Part shown: positions 28,118 to 36,482 of the stretch, one piece after another
Layout of the letters: each line of letters begins with the position of its first letter
Position numbering within the stretch: position 1 is the first letter of the stretch
Assembly: GCA_016719755.1 (NCBI GenBank)
Contig: JADJYM010000016.1
Location: 1 to 64,000 of the forward strand
Direction of reading: 5' to 3'
DNA: 64,000 nucleotides
From: Novosphingobium sp.
Lineage (GTDB): Bacteria; Pseudomonadota; Alphaproteobacteria; Sphingomonadales; Sphingomonadaceae
Notes under the pieces: generated by a model
Told to the model about the DNA's origin: nothing
The model's input: the letters and a program-made list of their open reading frames with translations, nothing else
Databases searched by the model: none
Made by a program: the position numbers and the translations under genes

Positions 28118-28879
28118 ATGCCGCAGCGCCCGACCCCCGAACTGGAAAGCGAACTGGCCAAGCGCTCGGTCGCGAGCCTCGCCTATGACGCCATTTCCGA
28201 ACGCATCGCCTCGGGCGAATTCGGCTCGAACGAGCGCCTTACCGAGGCGCAGCTGGTCGCCGAACTCCAGGTCAGCCGCGGCGCAGTGCGCGAAGCGATG
28301 AGCAAGCTCGCCGCCGACGGGCTGATCCAGATCGAGCTCAACAAGGGCGCCGTGGTGCGCCCGATCACCCGCAAGGACATGGCCGACTTCCTGCAGGTCC
28401 GCGCCCTGTTCGAAGGTTTCGCCGCGCGCCGGGCGGCCGAACGGATCGCCGAACCCGGCATCCGCGAGGCGATCCACGAAGTGATCGAGCAGTGCAACGA
28501 ACTGGAAGCCAATCCCAGCGCCGCAGGCATGATCGACAACGATACCGCGTTCCATTCCGCGATCATGGACATGTCGGGCAATTCGATCATGGCCGCCGAA
28601 TGGCGCCGCCTGCGCCGCTCGCGCTATCGCCTCAACTTCCTGCGCTCGCTGTCGCCCGAGGAGGTTGCGGTTTCGGCGCAGCAGCACCGCGAGACGCTCT
28701 ATGCCATTCTCGATGGCGACCCGGAACTCGCCAGCGGCTTTGCCGCCAAGCACGTGCGGCTGACCAACAGTCGCATCCAGCGCCTTTCGAACGAGGAATT
28801 CGACGCGATTTTCAACCCGCCGGGCCGCAAGCGCACCGGCGAGACCAAGCCCAGGCGGAGCAGCAAGAAGCCCGCCTGA
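28118..28879 (+). CDS. GntR-family regulator, FCD (FadR) subfamily
   Basis: 253 residues. Winged helix at about 15-83 with LTEAQLVAELQVSRGAVREA and MSKLAADGLIQIELNKGAVV. The C-terminal FCD all-helical domain has the metal/ligand set D142, H146 (NDTAFHSAI), H190 (QQHRETLY) and H212 (AKHVRL). FCD regulators usually respond to organic acids and bind TnGTnnnACnA-type palindromes, which is exactly the core of the motif repeated in this window. I infer it is the main repressor or activator of the 14.7-38.7 kb set. Confidence 0.9.
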   Translation: MPQRPTPELESELAKRSVASLAYDAISERIASGEFGSNERLTEAQLVAELQVSRGAVREAMSKLAADGLIQIELNKGAVVRPITRKDMADFLQVRALFEGFAARRAAERIAEPGIREAIHEVIEQCNELEANPSAAGMIDNDTAFHSAIMDMSGNSIMAAEWRRLRRSRYRLNFLRSLSPEEVAVSAQQHRETLYAILDGDPELASGFAAKHVRLTNSRIQRLSNEEFDAIFNPPGRKRTGETKPRRSSKKPA

Positions 28880-28957
28880 CCAACCGGGCCGGATCAACGG
28901 CGATTTAGAGGCAGCGTGCAGCGGCATTGGCGCTGCGCGCGAGGAGAGGTGTGTCCC

Positions 28958-29857
28958 ATGCAGGCAAGTGACAGTGCGGTAAGGCAACTCGGCTATCTGG
29001 TATTCGAATGCGCGCCCGGCGTGCTTGAGGCGATGACCGTGGTCTACGGCGAGATCATCGGCGCGGCGGTGGAGCCGCAGGAGGGCGGCGCGGTCCACGT
29101 CCGGCTCGATGGACGGCCCTTTCGCCTCAGGCTTGAACCGGGCGAAACCAGCCGCCTCGCCGCGATCGGCTGGGAAGTTCCCGCACCAGGCTTCGACGCA
29201 CTGGTTGCCAGGGTTGCCGCAACCGGCGCGGCGCTGAGCGATCCCGGTGCCGAAGTGGCCGCCGCGCGCGGTGCGGCGCGGATCATGAGGATGAGCGATG
29301 CCGACGGCTTCGTCCACGAATTCCACGTCGACCTGCCCTTTGCCGAGGACGCCGCGCTCAAGGAAAAATTCGTCTGCGGGGATGAGGCGAACGGCACCTT
29401 TGGCCTTGGCCATATCGTCCAGATCGTCGGCGATCTGCCAGGCGCGACTGCGTTCTATACCGATGTGCTGGGCTTTGATCTCAGCGACCGGATCACCTGG
29501 CCGGCCGCCGACCTGTTCTTCCTGCATTGCAACCAGCGTCACCACACGGTCGCGCTGTCGGCCCCGGCCTTCGGGATGCCACCCGGCGCGGTGCATCACC
29601 TGATGTTCGAGGCGAAATCGCGGGATCAGGTCGATGCCGCCTATGCGAAGCTGGGCGCGCTGGGCTTTCCGGTAATCATGACCATTGGCCAGCACACCAA
29701 TGACGAGGTCTATTCGTTCTACATGGGCGCGCCCGCAGGCTACGCCATCGAATTCGGCTTTGGCGGCAAGGTGGTCGATCGCGCCAACTGGGAATACAAG
29801 ACCTTCGACGCTCCCAGCAGCTGGGGCCACGAACTGCAACTGGCGCCCCAGCCGTGA
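28958..29857 (+). CDS. Type I extradiol ring-cleavage dioxygenase (VOC family)
   Basis: 299 residues, two VOC domains as in BphC/HsaC. The C-terminal domain has the Fe(II) ligands H152 (LGHIVQIVGDLPGA), H214 (VHHLMFEAK) and E265 (YAIEFGFGG), and the catalytic H195/H196 pair in CNQRHHTVAL. So it should open a catechol-type ring next to a hydroxyl with O2. The N-terminal domain is diverged, as usual. GGAGAGG precedes ATG 28958. It begins a three-gene run with FAH and lactonase genes, overlapping the next by 4 bp. The ring substrate is unknown. Confidence 0.9.
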   Translation: MQASDSAVRQLGYLVFECAPGVLEAMTVVYGEIIGAAVEPQEGGAVHVRLDGRPFRLRLEPGETSRLAAIGWEVPAPGFDALVARVAATGAALSDPGAEVAAARGAARIMRMSDADGFVHEFHVDLPFAEDAALKEKFVCGDEANGTFGLGHIVQIVGDLPGATAFYTDVLGFDLSDRITWPAADLFFLHCNQRHHTVALSAPAFGMPPGAVHHLMFEAKSRDQVDAAYAKLGALGFPVIMTIGQHTNDEVYSFYMGAPAGYAIEFGFGGKVVDRANWEYKTFDAPSSWGHELQLAPQP

Positions 29858-30684
29858 AGCTGGTCCGGTTCGATGCGGGCACCGGCCCGCGCTGCGGCGT
29901 GATCGATGCAGCGGGCGTGCGCGAAGTGCTCTCTCCCGCCCATCCCGCCGGGGACATGGCGGCGCTGCTGGCCGCCGGGCTGGACGGGATCACGCTGACG
30001 GATGAGCGCCATGCGGAGAGCGCGGTGCGGCTGCTCGCCCCGATCGCCAATCCGCCCAAGATCCTGTGCGCCTGGGTCAATTACCCCAACCCGGCAATGG
30101 CATCGATGCCGCAGGTGCCGATCTTCTTTTCCAAGTACGCCAGCGCGATCATCGGCCCCGGTGACGCGATCGAGCTGCCCCGGATCGGGGACGAGATCGT
30201 GGTCGAGCCCGAAATCGCCGCGGTAATCGGCAAGGGCGGCAAGCACATTGCCGAAGCCGAGGCGCTGGATCATGTCGCGGGCTATACCATCGTCAACGAT
30301 GTTACCGCCTTCAGCCACCGCTTGCAGATCCTGCTCGGCTCGCAAGGCCCCTACATGATGGCAAAAAGCTTTGACACCTTCGCGCCGATGGGGCCGTGCA
30401 TTGCCACCGCCGACGAAGTGTCCGATCCGCAGGCCCTAGGCCAGCGCCACTGGGTCAACGGCCAGCTTGAAACCGACGCCCATTCCAGCGCGATGGTCTA
30501 TCCGCTGGCAAAGCTGATCTCCTATGCCTCGGACTTTTTCAGGCTCCAGCCGGGGGACGTGATCCTGTGCGGATCGCCCTTCCCGCTGGCCGGCAAACCC
30601 GGCTTCCTCCAGAGCGGCGACAGGGTGGAGATCGAGATCGAGGGCATCGGCCGGCTGGTCAACCCGGTGGTGGCGGAAGGCTGA
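29854..30684 (+). CDS. Fumarylacetoacetate hydrolase-family enzyme
   Basis: 276 residues from a GTG start that overlaps the dioxygenase stop (GTGA). FAH fold with KILCAWVNYPNPAMASMPQV, the metal-binding IVVEPEIAAVIGKGG (acidic pair), GYTIVNDVTAFSHR, and FRLQPGDVILCGSPFPLAGKPG. Members hydrate 2-hydroxypentadienoates, hydrolyse acylpyruvates or decarboxylate oxo acids. After a C-C hydrolase, hydratase of the dienoate product is the most likely job, but acylpyruvate hydrolysis is possible. Confidence 0.87.
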   Translation: MKLVRFDAGTGPRCGVIDAAGVREVLSPAHPAGDMAALLAAGLDGITLTDERHAESAVRLLAPIANPPKILCAWVNYPNPAMASMPQVPIFFSKYASAIIGPGDAIELPRIGDEIVVEPEIAAVIGKGGKHIAEAEALDHVAGYTIVNDVTAFSHRLQILLGSQGPYMMAKSFDTFAPMGPCIATADEVSDPQALGQRHWVNGQLETDAHSSAMVYPLAKLISYASDFFRLQPGDVILCGSPFPLAGKPGFLQSGDRVEIEIEGIGRLVNPVVAEG

Positions 30685-31736
30685 TGCGGGTCGCGGTCGG
30701 CACCTTTACCGACGGGTTCATGGGCGGCGCGCCGGGCGGCGGCGTCCACCTGTTCGAGCTGGACCCGGCGGAGCCTTCCGTACGCGAAGTGCAGGTGGTG
30801 GGCGGGCTCAACAGCCCGTCCTATCTGGCGCGCCACCCCCGCCTGCCGCTGCTCTATGCAGCGGAGCGCGCATGGTCGGCGCAGGACAAGTCGGAAGGCG
30901 CACTGGCGAGGCTGGCCATCGGACCTGACGGCACCTTGTCCCTGCTGGACCGCCGCCGCGCGGGCGGGGCGTTCAGCGCCCATATCGCGGTTTCGCCCGA
31001 TGGCGGCCTGTGCGCCCTTGCCAATCCGCTGGGGCCGAACATGGCGGTGTTTCCGCTTTCGGCAGAGGGCCTGCCGGGTGATCCCGCCTGCTTCGGCTTT
31101 GCCGGACAGGGCGCGCGTCCGCGCCAGTCCGCGCCGTGGCCGCACTCCTGCTGGTTCGATGCGGCGGGCAGGCGGATGTTCGTCTGCGACCTCGGGCTTG
31201 ACCGGATTTCGATCTATGACGTGGCGGCCGATGGACGCGGCGTGGCGCCCGCCGCCTTTGCCCAGGCCCAGGTCAGCTCCGGCGCGGGCGCCCGGCACAT
31301 GGCGCTGCGCGGCGACGGGCGCTTCGCCTATGTCGCCAACGAGCTGGACGGGACGATCAGCGTCTTCGCGATCGATGACGAACGCGGCACCCTGACCATC
31401 GTCCAGACAATCCCCTGCGCAGCTCAGGCCAGCCAGCCGTGCGAGATCGTCTGCGATGGGGCCGGGCGATTTCTCTACGTCACCCTGCGCGGGCCGGAAG
31501 CTGTGGCGGTCTTCGCCATCGACGCACAGGACGGCACGCTCACCCCCCGGCAGATGGCATCGTGCCTGGGCGACACTCCGCGCCACATCGCGCTGTCGCC
31601 CGATGGGCGCCTGGCCCTGGTCAGCAACCAGCTGTCGGGGCAGGTGATGGGCTTCGCGGTGGATGCAACCGGCGCACTCGCGCCGACCGGACTGGTGATC
31701 CCGGTCCCTAGCCCTGCCTGCGTGGTGTTTCTCTAG
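30684..31736 (+). CDS. Seven-bladed beta-propeller lactonase (YbhE/Pgl type)
   Basis: 350 residues starting at ATG 30684, which shares one base with the upstream stop. Beta-propeller repeats include GFMGGAPGGGVHLFELDPAE, AHIAVSPDGGLCALANPLGP, ARHMALRGDGRFAYVANELD and PRHIALSPDGRLALVSNQLS, typical of 6-phosphogluconolactonase-like and cis-cis-muconate lactonizing propellers. In this operon it may act on a lactone formed from a ring-cleavage product. No signal peptide, so cytoplasmic. Confidence 0.8.
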   Translation: MRVAVGTFTDGFMGGAPGGGVHLFELDPAEPSVREVQVVGGLNSPSYLARHPRLPLLYAAERAWSAQDKSEGALARLAIGPDGTLSLLDRRRAGGAFSAHIAVSPDGGLCALANPLGPNMAVFPLSAEGLPGDPACFGFAGQGARPRQSAPWPHSCWFDAAGRRMFVCDLGLDRISIYDVAADGRGVAPAAFAQAQVSSGAGARHMALRGDGRFAYVANELDGTISVFAIDDERGTLTIVQTIPCAAQASQPCEIVCDGAGRFLYVTLRGPEAVAVFAIDAQDGTLTPRQMASCLGDTPRHIALSPDGRLALVSNQLSGQVMGFAVDATGALAPTGLVIPVPSPACVVFL

Positions 31737-31772
31737 CTTGGGGCCGGGCAGCAGTTCTGCCATCCGGGCAGG

Positions 31773-32264
31773 TCACTTGCCCAGGGGATTGCCTTCCACC
31801 GCCTGGAGATTGCCCCAGTGCTCTTTCAGGCGGCCCTTTTCGACCCGGTAGATATTCACGATGCTGAGCCCCGGATCGCCCTCGAAGCGTTCCTGATGGA
31901 CCTGGCCGACCACGAAATCGCCGTCCGCAACAATGCGCAGGATCGTCAGCCGGGGGCGGGGCCAGAGACCGCGCATCTGCCGCACGAAGCTCTTCACACC
32001 CTCCGGACCGGGCTGCGCCAGCTTGCTGTGCTGGACAAAATCGGGCGCAAGGAACCGGTCCACCGGCTCCGGATCCAGCGGCCCGAGCACGGTCTCGTAC
32101 CAGCGGCGAAGCAAGGCGGCGTTGGCGGCTTCCGTGGCCGTCCGCGCGCTTGCCGCTTCCGGAGTCGGGGCCTGGGTTGCGGCGCGGGCGTTGCCCGCCG
32201 CCGCACCCAGCACGAGCCCGGCAACCACCAGGCCCAGCGCCTTGTAAGCTGAAGGCATGACCAT
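31773..32264 (-). CDS. Secreted NTF2/SnoaL-like protein
   Basis: 163 residues. Signal peptide to ARAA, then a SnoaL-like domain: AANAALLRRWYETVLGPLDP, VDRFLAPDFVQHSKLAQPGP, FVVGQVHQERFEGDPGLSIV, VEKGRLKEHWGNLQ. The Asp/His positions typical of SnoaL are present but no reaction can be assigned. ATG 32264 or the next ATG at 32258 are both possible. It lies 3 bp after the DoxX gene on the same strand, like the DoxX/NTF2 order at 14776-16664. Confidence 0.68.
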   Translation of the reverse strand: MVMPSAYKALGLVVAGLVLGAAAGNARAATQAPTPEAASARTATEAANAALLRRWYETVLGPLDPEPVDRFLAPDFVQHSKLAQPGPEGVKSFVRQMRGLWPRPRLTILRIVADGDFVVGQVHQERFEGDPGLSIVNIYRVEKGRLKEHWGNLQAVEGNPLGK

Positions 32265-32267
32265 TCG

Positions 32268-32933
32268 CTACGGCTGCGCCGGCTGCTCGACCGGCGCGGC
32301 GCCGGGCTCGCCCGGCTCGGGCAGGGTCGAGAGCGTCAGGTAAACCGGCAATGCGATGCCCAGGAAAATCCCGGCAAGGTGCGCCAGCAGGCCCAGCGGC
32401 GCGCGGGCGCTCGCAGAAAAGGCCCCCTCGTCCTGAGTTGCCGCCTCGGCATAAGCCTTGGTGCTGAACTTCAGCCCGGCGCGCAGGCCGACCAGGTTCG
32501 GCGCGATGTTGCCCGCCGCGAACAGCGGCAAAATCCGGTCGAGATGCCCGGCCGCGATGATCGCGTTCAGCCCCAGCACGCCGAAGAACACGAACAGCGC
32601 GTTGGCATCGCTTTCCACCGCGATGTTGAGATAGCCGATCACGATCGAGATCGGGAACGAGGCGATTGCCGCCAGCGGCACGAAGCGATTAGCCAACAGC
32701 GCAATGCCCGCCACCACTTCCACCGCCTTGACCCAGTCGAACAGCCCGCTCTTGATCAGCGCGCTGATCAGCTGGCTCGACACGCTGGCCGATCCCGGCG
32801 GCTGCGGGAAGAAATGGAACCAGTGGTTGAGCCCGTGGAACAGGAACCAGCCCCCGAAGAAGAACTGCGCACTATAGACCGTCAGCGTCCACAGACGCGC
32901 CGACGATCCCGCTTGTCCGGCATCAGACATCAA
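32268..32933 (-). CDS. DoxX-family membrane protein, long type
   Basis: 221 residues, close paralogue of 14776-15426. FFFGGWFLFHGLNHWFHFFP near residue 24, KAVEVVAGIALLANRFVPLA near 69, a C-terminal LLAHLAGIFLGIALPVYLTL helix. The downstream partner is an NTF2-like secreted protein, repeating the first cluster's order. Function unknown. Confidence 0.73.
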   Translation of the reverse strand: MMSDAGQAGSSARLWTLTVYSAQFFFGGWFLFHGLNHWFHFFPQPPGSASVSSQLISALIKSGLFDWVKAVEVVAGIALLANRFVPLAAIASFPISIVIGYLNIAVESDANALFVFFGVLGLNAIIAAGHLDRILPLFAAGNIAPNLVGLRAGLKFSTKAYAEAATQDEGAFSASARAPLGLLAHLAGIFLGIALPVYLTLSTLPEPGEPGAAPVEQPAQP

Positions 32934-32959
32934 ATCTACCCTCCCGGTAACCGCCGCGC

Positions 32960-34087
32960 TTACGCGACTGGTAGCGCCTCTTCGGGCGAACCATAGCCCA
33001 TGCCGACGATCAGCGTATCGTGCGTCGGCTTGCCGATGGCGGGCAGACCGCTGGCGATCTTCTGCCAGCTTTCGCCCTTGTCGGCGCTGACGAACACCTC
33101 GCCCTCGGTTGTGCCGGCAAAGATTTCATACCCGCCGGGGAAGGCGCAGATGGTCAGCGCCTCGACATTGGCGCGCGATTCCGGAAAGCCGCCAGCGGGC
33201 GCCCGCCAGGTCTGGCCGCCGTCCTCGCTGATCATCACCGTGCCCTTGGCGGTCTTCTGCTCGACCCAGAAATTGGGGGTGGCAAAGCCGCCGGCCACGA
33301 ACATCCGCTGCGCGTCATCGGGGGCATAGACCAGCTGGTCGGGATAGCCGATGCGGAAGCTGCTGTCGGTCAGCTGGGTCCAGCTCTCGCCCGCGTCCGC
33401 GCTGCGGAAGATGCCAAGCCCCGTGGTGATCACCACCTCGTCCGGGTTGCCGGGGCGCAGGGTGACCTGGTGGATGTCCTTGTAGACGAAGTGATCGTAA
33501 TCGACGAACTGGTCGAGATCGCGCCAGGTCTGACCGCCATCGGTGGTCTTGAGCAGCGCGCCCTGCTCCACCCCGGCATAGACCACGGCGGCATCGCGCG
33601 GATCGACCGTCAGGGTCTTGAGGTGCGGATCGTGGTCGGGCGAGGGGAACTGCCAGCGTTCATGCATCGGCGCGGTGCGCACCGCGGCCAGATCGGTCCA
33701 GCTCTGCCCGCCATCCTCGCTGCGATAGAGGCCGACCGGTTCGGTGCCGAGGTACAGCACGGTCTTGCCGCCGACAGCGAAGCCGCGCAGCGAATAGGTC
33801 GACGGCTCGGCAACGCCTGGAGAGGAATCCTGCCAGCTCTCGCCGCCATCGGTGCTGCGCACCAGGCCGCCGGGAATGCGGGCGGCAAGCAGGGTGCCGG
33901 TCGCGGCATCGAAGTGCAGCGCCGAGATGTGATCGCCATCCAGCGCATGGCGCGAAACGCTCCAGGTGCCCGCCGCGCCGCGCGCCAGGGTGGCGACGCC
34001 GCTGACCGTGGCGATATGCAGCACCTGGGGCGCGGCGGCCAGGCTGAAGGTGTTGGTGGCATTGGTGGAAAGACAGGCGGTGGTCAC
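32960..34087 (-). CDS. Asp-box (BNR) beta-propeller protein
   Basis: 375 residues from GTG 34087, preferred because GAAAGGA lies about 9 bp upstream. At least six Asp-box repeats, such as STDGGESW, SEDGGQSW, TTDGGQTW, SADAGESW, SEDGGQTW and SADKGESW, define a VPS10/sortilin-like propeller. There is no signal peptide, unlike most BNR glycosidases and photosystem II assembly factors, so it is probably cytoplasmic or exported by another route. Role unknown; it lies between a DoxX gene and the hydroxylase gene. Confidence 0.72.
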   Translation of the reverse strand: MTTACLSTNATNTFSLAAAPQVLHIATVSGVATLARGAAGTWSVSRHALDGDHISALHFDAATGTLLAARIPGGLVRSTDGGESWQDSSPGVAEPSTYSLRGFAVGGKTVLYLGTEPVGLYRSEDGGQSWTDLAAVRTAPMHERWQFPSPDHDPHLKTLTVDPRDAAVVYAGVEQGALLKTTDGGQTWRDLDQFVDYDHFVYKDIHQVTLRPGNPDEVVITTGLGIFRSADAGESWTQLTDSSFRIGYPDQLVYAPDDAQRMFVAGGFATPNFWVEQKTAKGTVMISEDGGQTWRAPAGGFPESRANVEALTICAFPGGYEIFAGTTEGEVFVSADKGESWQKIASGLPAIGKPTHDTLIVGMGYGSPEEALPVA

Positions 34088-34183
34088 GGGGGCAATCCTT
34101 TCAGGGCTCCGGACAGGGCGGCACATGGGCCGCAGAAACTAGCGCGGGACCGGCCCGGTTCAGGGGCCGGCCCGCGCCGCAGA

Positions 34184-35410
34184 TCAGACGAAGGTGTTGG
34201 TCTTGGCGGGCGGCAGGCCGAGCATCGCCCTGCCATAGTTCGGGGCCGAAAGATCATCGGTGAAGGCATAGTGCGCCGCGCCCGAATTCACGTCGCGCAT
34301 CATCCGGGCAAGCGGGCTCTTTTCATAGATGCCGCTGCCGCCCGCCGCCTCGAACAGCGAGTTGGCGGCGCCGCGCGCCTGCTGCGGCGCGGCGGCGAGG
34401 TCGCGGCGGAAGCGGGCGTGATCGAGCGGGGTCATCTCGCCAAAGCGGCCCTCGTCGATCCGGCGCGCATCGGCCAGGATCAGCCCGGTGGCCTGCTCGA
34501 TATCGAGCGCGGCATGGCTGAGACGGCCGAAGGCCTGGGCGCGACCGGCCACGATCTCGTCGTCGCAGCCCTTGAGCTTGCCCTTCATGCTCTCGATGCT
34601 GAGGTCGATCATCCCGCGCGCCACGCCCAGCGGCGCGCCGACGATGGCGAACGGCGCGAGCGCGAAATAGGGCCATTCGTAGAACGCGGCCTCCTCGGCG
34701 GCGGGGCCGACCGGCGGGCCGCCCAGATCCATCGCCAGGCTGATGCGGGCTTCTTCCACGAACAGGCCCTCGATCACGATCGAGCGGCTCTGGGTGCCGC
34801 GCATGCCCAGCACGTTCCAGTCATCAAGCTTCTCGACGCGGTCCTGCTCGATCATCGCGAAGGCCATCTGCCCGGCGTGCGGGCCGCCATCGATCACCAC
34901 GTTGATGCCGATCCACTTGGCATAGTCCACGCCGCTGCAGAACCGCCCGGCGCCGCCGGTGATGATGTAGCCGCCCTCGGTGGGCGTTGCAGTCCAGGCG
35001 TCGGACAGGCGGAACACCACCGACACGTGGTTGCGCGGATCGCCGAGGATGTCTTCCTGCACTTCGACCGGATAGCGGGTGAGCATGTGGTTGTGCCCGG
35101 TCAGCACACCGAACACCCAGGCGGTCGACCCGCAGACAGTGCCGATCTCGTTGACCACCGAGAAGAACGCCTCCCAGCCGAGCGCCGAGCCGCCATAGGC
35201 CCTGGGCGTCAGCACGCCAAACAGGCCGGCGTCTTCCAGTTCCCGGATCGATTCCGCCGCGACATTGCCCGTCCGGTCGGTTTCTGCGGCGCGCGCGGCA
35301 ATTGCGGGCAGCAGTGCCCGGACGGCGCTGACCGCTTCTTCCTTGCTGGCAAGCACCGGATAGCTGCGCGAGGCGGCGGTTTCCGCGACGACGGCATTGG
35401 CAAGACCCAC
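34184..35410 (-). CDS. Flavin-dependent hydroxylase, HsaA/acyl-CoA-dehydrogenase fold
   Basis: Oxygenase part of a two-component system using FMNH2 or FADH2. 408 residues from GTG 35410 (GAAAGGGG 7 bp upstream). Acyl-CoA dehydrogenase fold: DAGLFGVLTPRAYGGSALGW, TVCGSTAWVFGVLTGHN, WTATPTEGGYIITGGAGRFC, VLGMRGTQSRSIVIEG, and the end AHYAFTDDLSAPNYGRAML. This matches HsaA and p-hydroxyphenylacetate hydroxylase C2. It should place a hydroxyl ortho to a phenol, making the catechol for the extradiol dioxygenase. The likely flavin reductase is at 38209. Two GntR-type sites and a good promoter precede it. Confidence 0.87.
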   Translation of the reverse strand: MGLANAVVAETAASRSYPVLASKEEAVSAVRALLPAIAARAAETDRTGNVAAESIRELEDAGLFGVLTPRAYGGSALGWEAFFSVVNEIGTVCGSTAWVFGVLTGHNHMLTRYPVEVQEDILGDPRNHVSVVFRLSDAWTATPTEGGYIITGGAGRFCSGVDYAKWIGINVVIDGGPHAGQMAFAMIEQDRVEKLDDWNVLGMRGTQSRSIVIEGLFVEEARISLAMDLGGPPVGPAAEEAAFYEWPYFALAPFAIVGAPLGVARGMIDLSIESMKGKLKGCDDEIVAGRAQAFGRLSHAALDIEQATGLILADARRIDEGRFGEMTPLDHARFRRDLAAAPQQARGAANSLFEAAGGSGIYEKSPLARMMRDVNSGAAHYAFTDDLSAPNYGRAMLGLPPAKTNTFV

Positions 35411-35432
35411 GATCAATCCCCTTTCCGCATAC

Positions 35433-35495
35433 AATGGCAGACAATCGCCACTCATTTTGTCGGACGATTTACGGAGAGATTCGCCAGCTTGTCAA
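35433..35495 (-). promoter_or_regulatory. Hydroxylase promoter with GntR-type sites (g1, g2)
   Basis: Minus-strand -35 TTGACA (35490-35495), 17-bp spacer, -10 GTAAAT (35467-35472). Site g2, plus-strand TTTGTCGGACGAT at 35456-35468, touches the -10; g1, AATGGCAGACAAT at 35433-35445, is a weaker copy closer to the gene. Confidence 0.68.
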
Positions 35496-35573
35496 GCGCT
35501 CACCCCCAACATCGCCGTAAACACGCCCCAAAGTGCGTATTTACGTGCGCTTCCGAGCATGAGGCTTTTCCCG

Positions 35574-35631
35574 TTGACAGACCCTCGTGTCGGACGATAA
35601 CCGAAAAGCGATCCCAATATCGTCGGACAAA
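35574..35631 (+). promoter_or_regulatory. C-C hydrolase promoter with two GntR-type operators (h1, h2)
   Basis: -35 TTGACA (35574-35579), 16-bp spacer, -10 GATAAC (35596-35601). h1, CGTGTCGGACGAT at 35586-35598, lies in the spacer and -10; h2, ATCGTCGGACAAA at 35619-35631, lies 33 bp downstream and reaches almost to the start codon at 35637, covering the RBS. This region is divergent with the hydroxylase promoter. Confidence 0.7.
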
Positions 35632-35636
35632 ATTTC

Positions 35637-36461
35637 ATGACCAGCTTGCCAAGCCAATTCGTCGAAACCTGCGGCTACCGCACCCATTATATCGAGATGG
35701 GGGAAGGCAAGCCCTTGCTGCTGATCCACGGCGGCGGCGCCGGGGCCGATTCGCGCGGCAACTGGGAAAAGCTCGCCATGCCGCTGTTTGCGCGGCACCG
35801 CCGGGTCATCGCGGTCGACATGGTCGGCTTCGGCGGCTCCGACGCCCCCTCGCCCGACGCGTTCGACTATGGCCCGGAAAGCCGCGTCGACCAGCTGGTC
35901 GCCTTTATCGAGGCGATGCGGCTTGGCCCGGTGGAGATCATCGGCAATTCGATGGGCGGGCGCACCACGCTGGCCACCGCGATCCGCCGCCCGGACCTGG
36001 TTGGCGATTTCGTGCTGATGGGCAGCGCCGGGGTGGACCGCTCGATGGGCGGCGCGCTGGCCGCGCTGACCGAGTACGATTTCACCTATGCCGGCATGGA
36101 GCGGATCGTCCGCGCGCTGACCAACGATCACTTCGCCCCCGATCCCGCCATGATCCAGTACCGCCTGGAATTGTCGCAGCAGCCGGAAAAGGCCAAGGCT
36201 TTCGGCGCGACGATGAAGGCGCTCAAAGCGCGGTCGGGGCTGTGGATCGAGGACACGGAGATCGCCTCGTGCAAGCACCGCATCCTGGTGGTCAACGGCA
36301 AGGACGACAAGGTCGTGCCGCCCGAACACGCCTACAAGTTCCTGTCACTGCTGGAAAACTCCACCGGCGTAATCCTGCCGCACTGCGGCCACTGGGCGAT
36401 GATTGAGCACCCGGAAAAGTTCGCCGGGATCGTCGAGACCTTCTTCGACGGCAAGCTGTAA
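35637..36461 (+). CDS. meta-Cleavage product C-C hydrolase, BphD/HsaD type
   Basis: Alpha/beta hydrolase, 274 residues, that cuts a carbon-carbon bond in the ring-opened product. Oxyanion motif HGGGAGADSRGNW near 31-43, nucleophile S105 in GNSMGG, acid D224 in GKDDKVVP and base H252 in PHCGHWAMIEHPEKF, all standard for MCP hydrolases such as HsaD, BphD and MhpC. It leads an operon with the Rieske oxygenase and a DoxX gene under strong GntR-type sites. Confidence 0.9.
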   Translation: MTSLPSQFVETCGYRTHYIEMGEGKPLLLIHGGGAGADSRGNWEKLAMPLFARHRRVIAVDMVGFGGSDAPSPDAFDYGPESRVDQLVAFIEAMRLGPVEIIGNSMGGRTTLATAIRRPDLVGDFVLMGSAGVDRSMGGALAALTEYDFTYAGMERIVRALTNDHFAPDPAMIQYRLELSQQPEKAKAFGATMKALKARSGLWIEDTEIASCKHRILVVNGKDDKVVPPEHAYKFLSLLENSTGVILPHCGHWAMIEHPEKFAGIVETFFDGKL

Positions 36462-36482
36462 GCTGCAAGCTGGGAGCGGATA

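Noticed and set aside
33020-36406. A 1128-codon open frame on the plus strand
   Set aside because: It covers known minus-strand propeller and hydroxylase genes and part of the plus-strand hydrolase; its translation is low-complexity Arg/Ala/Gly-rich, as expected from GC-rich antisense.
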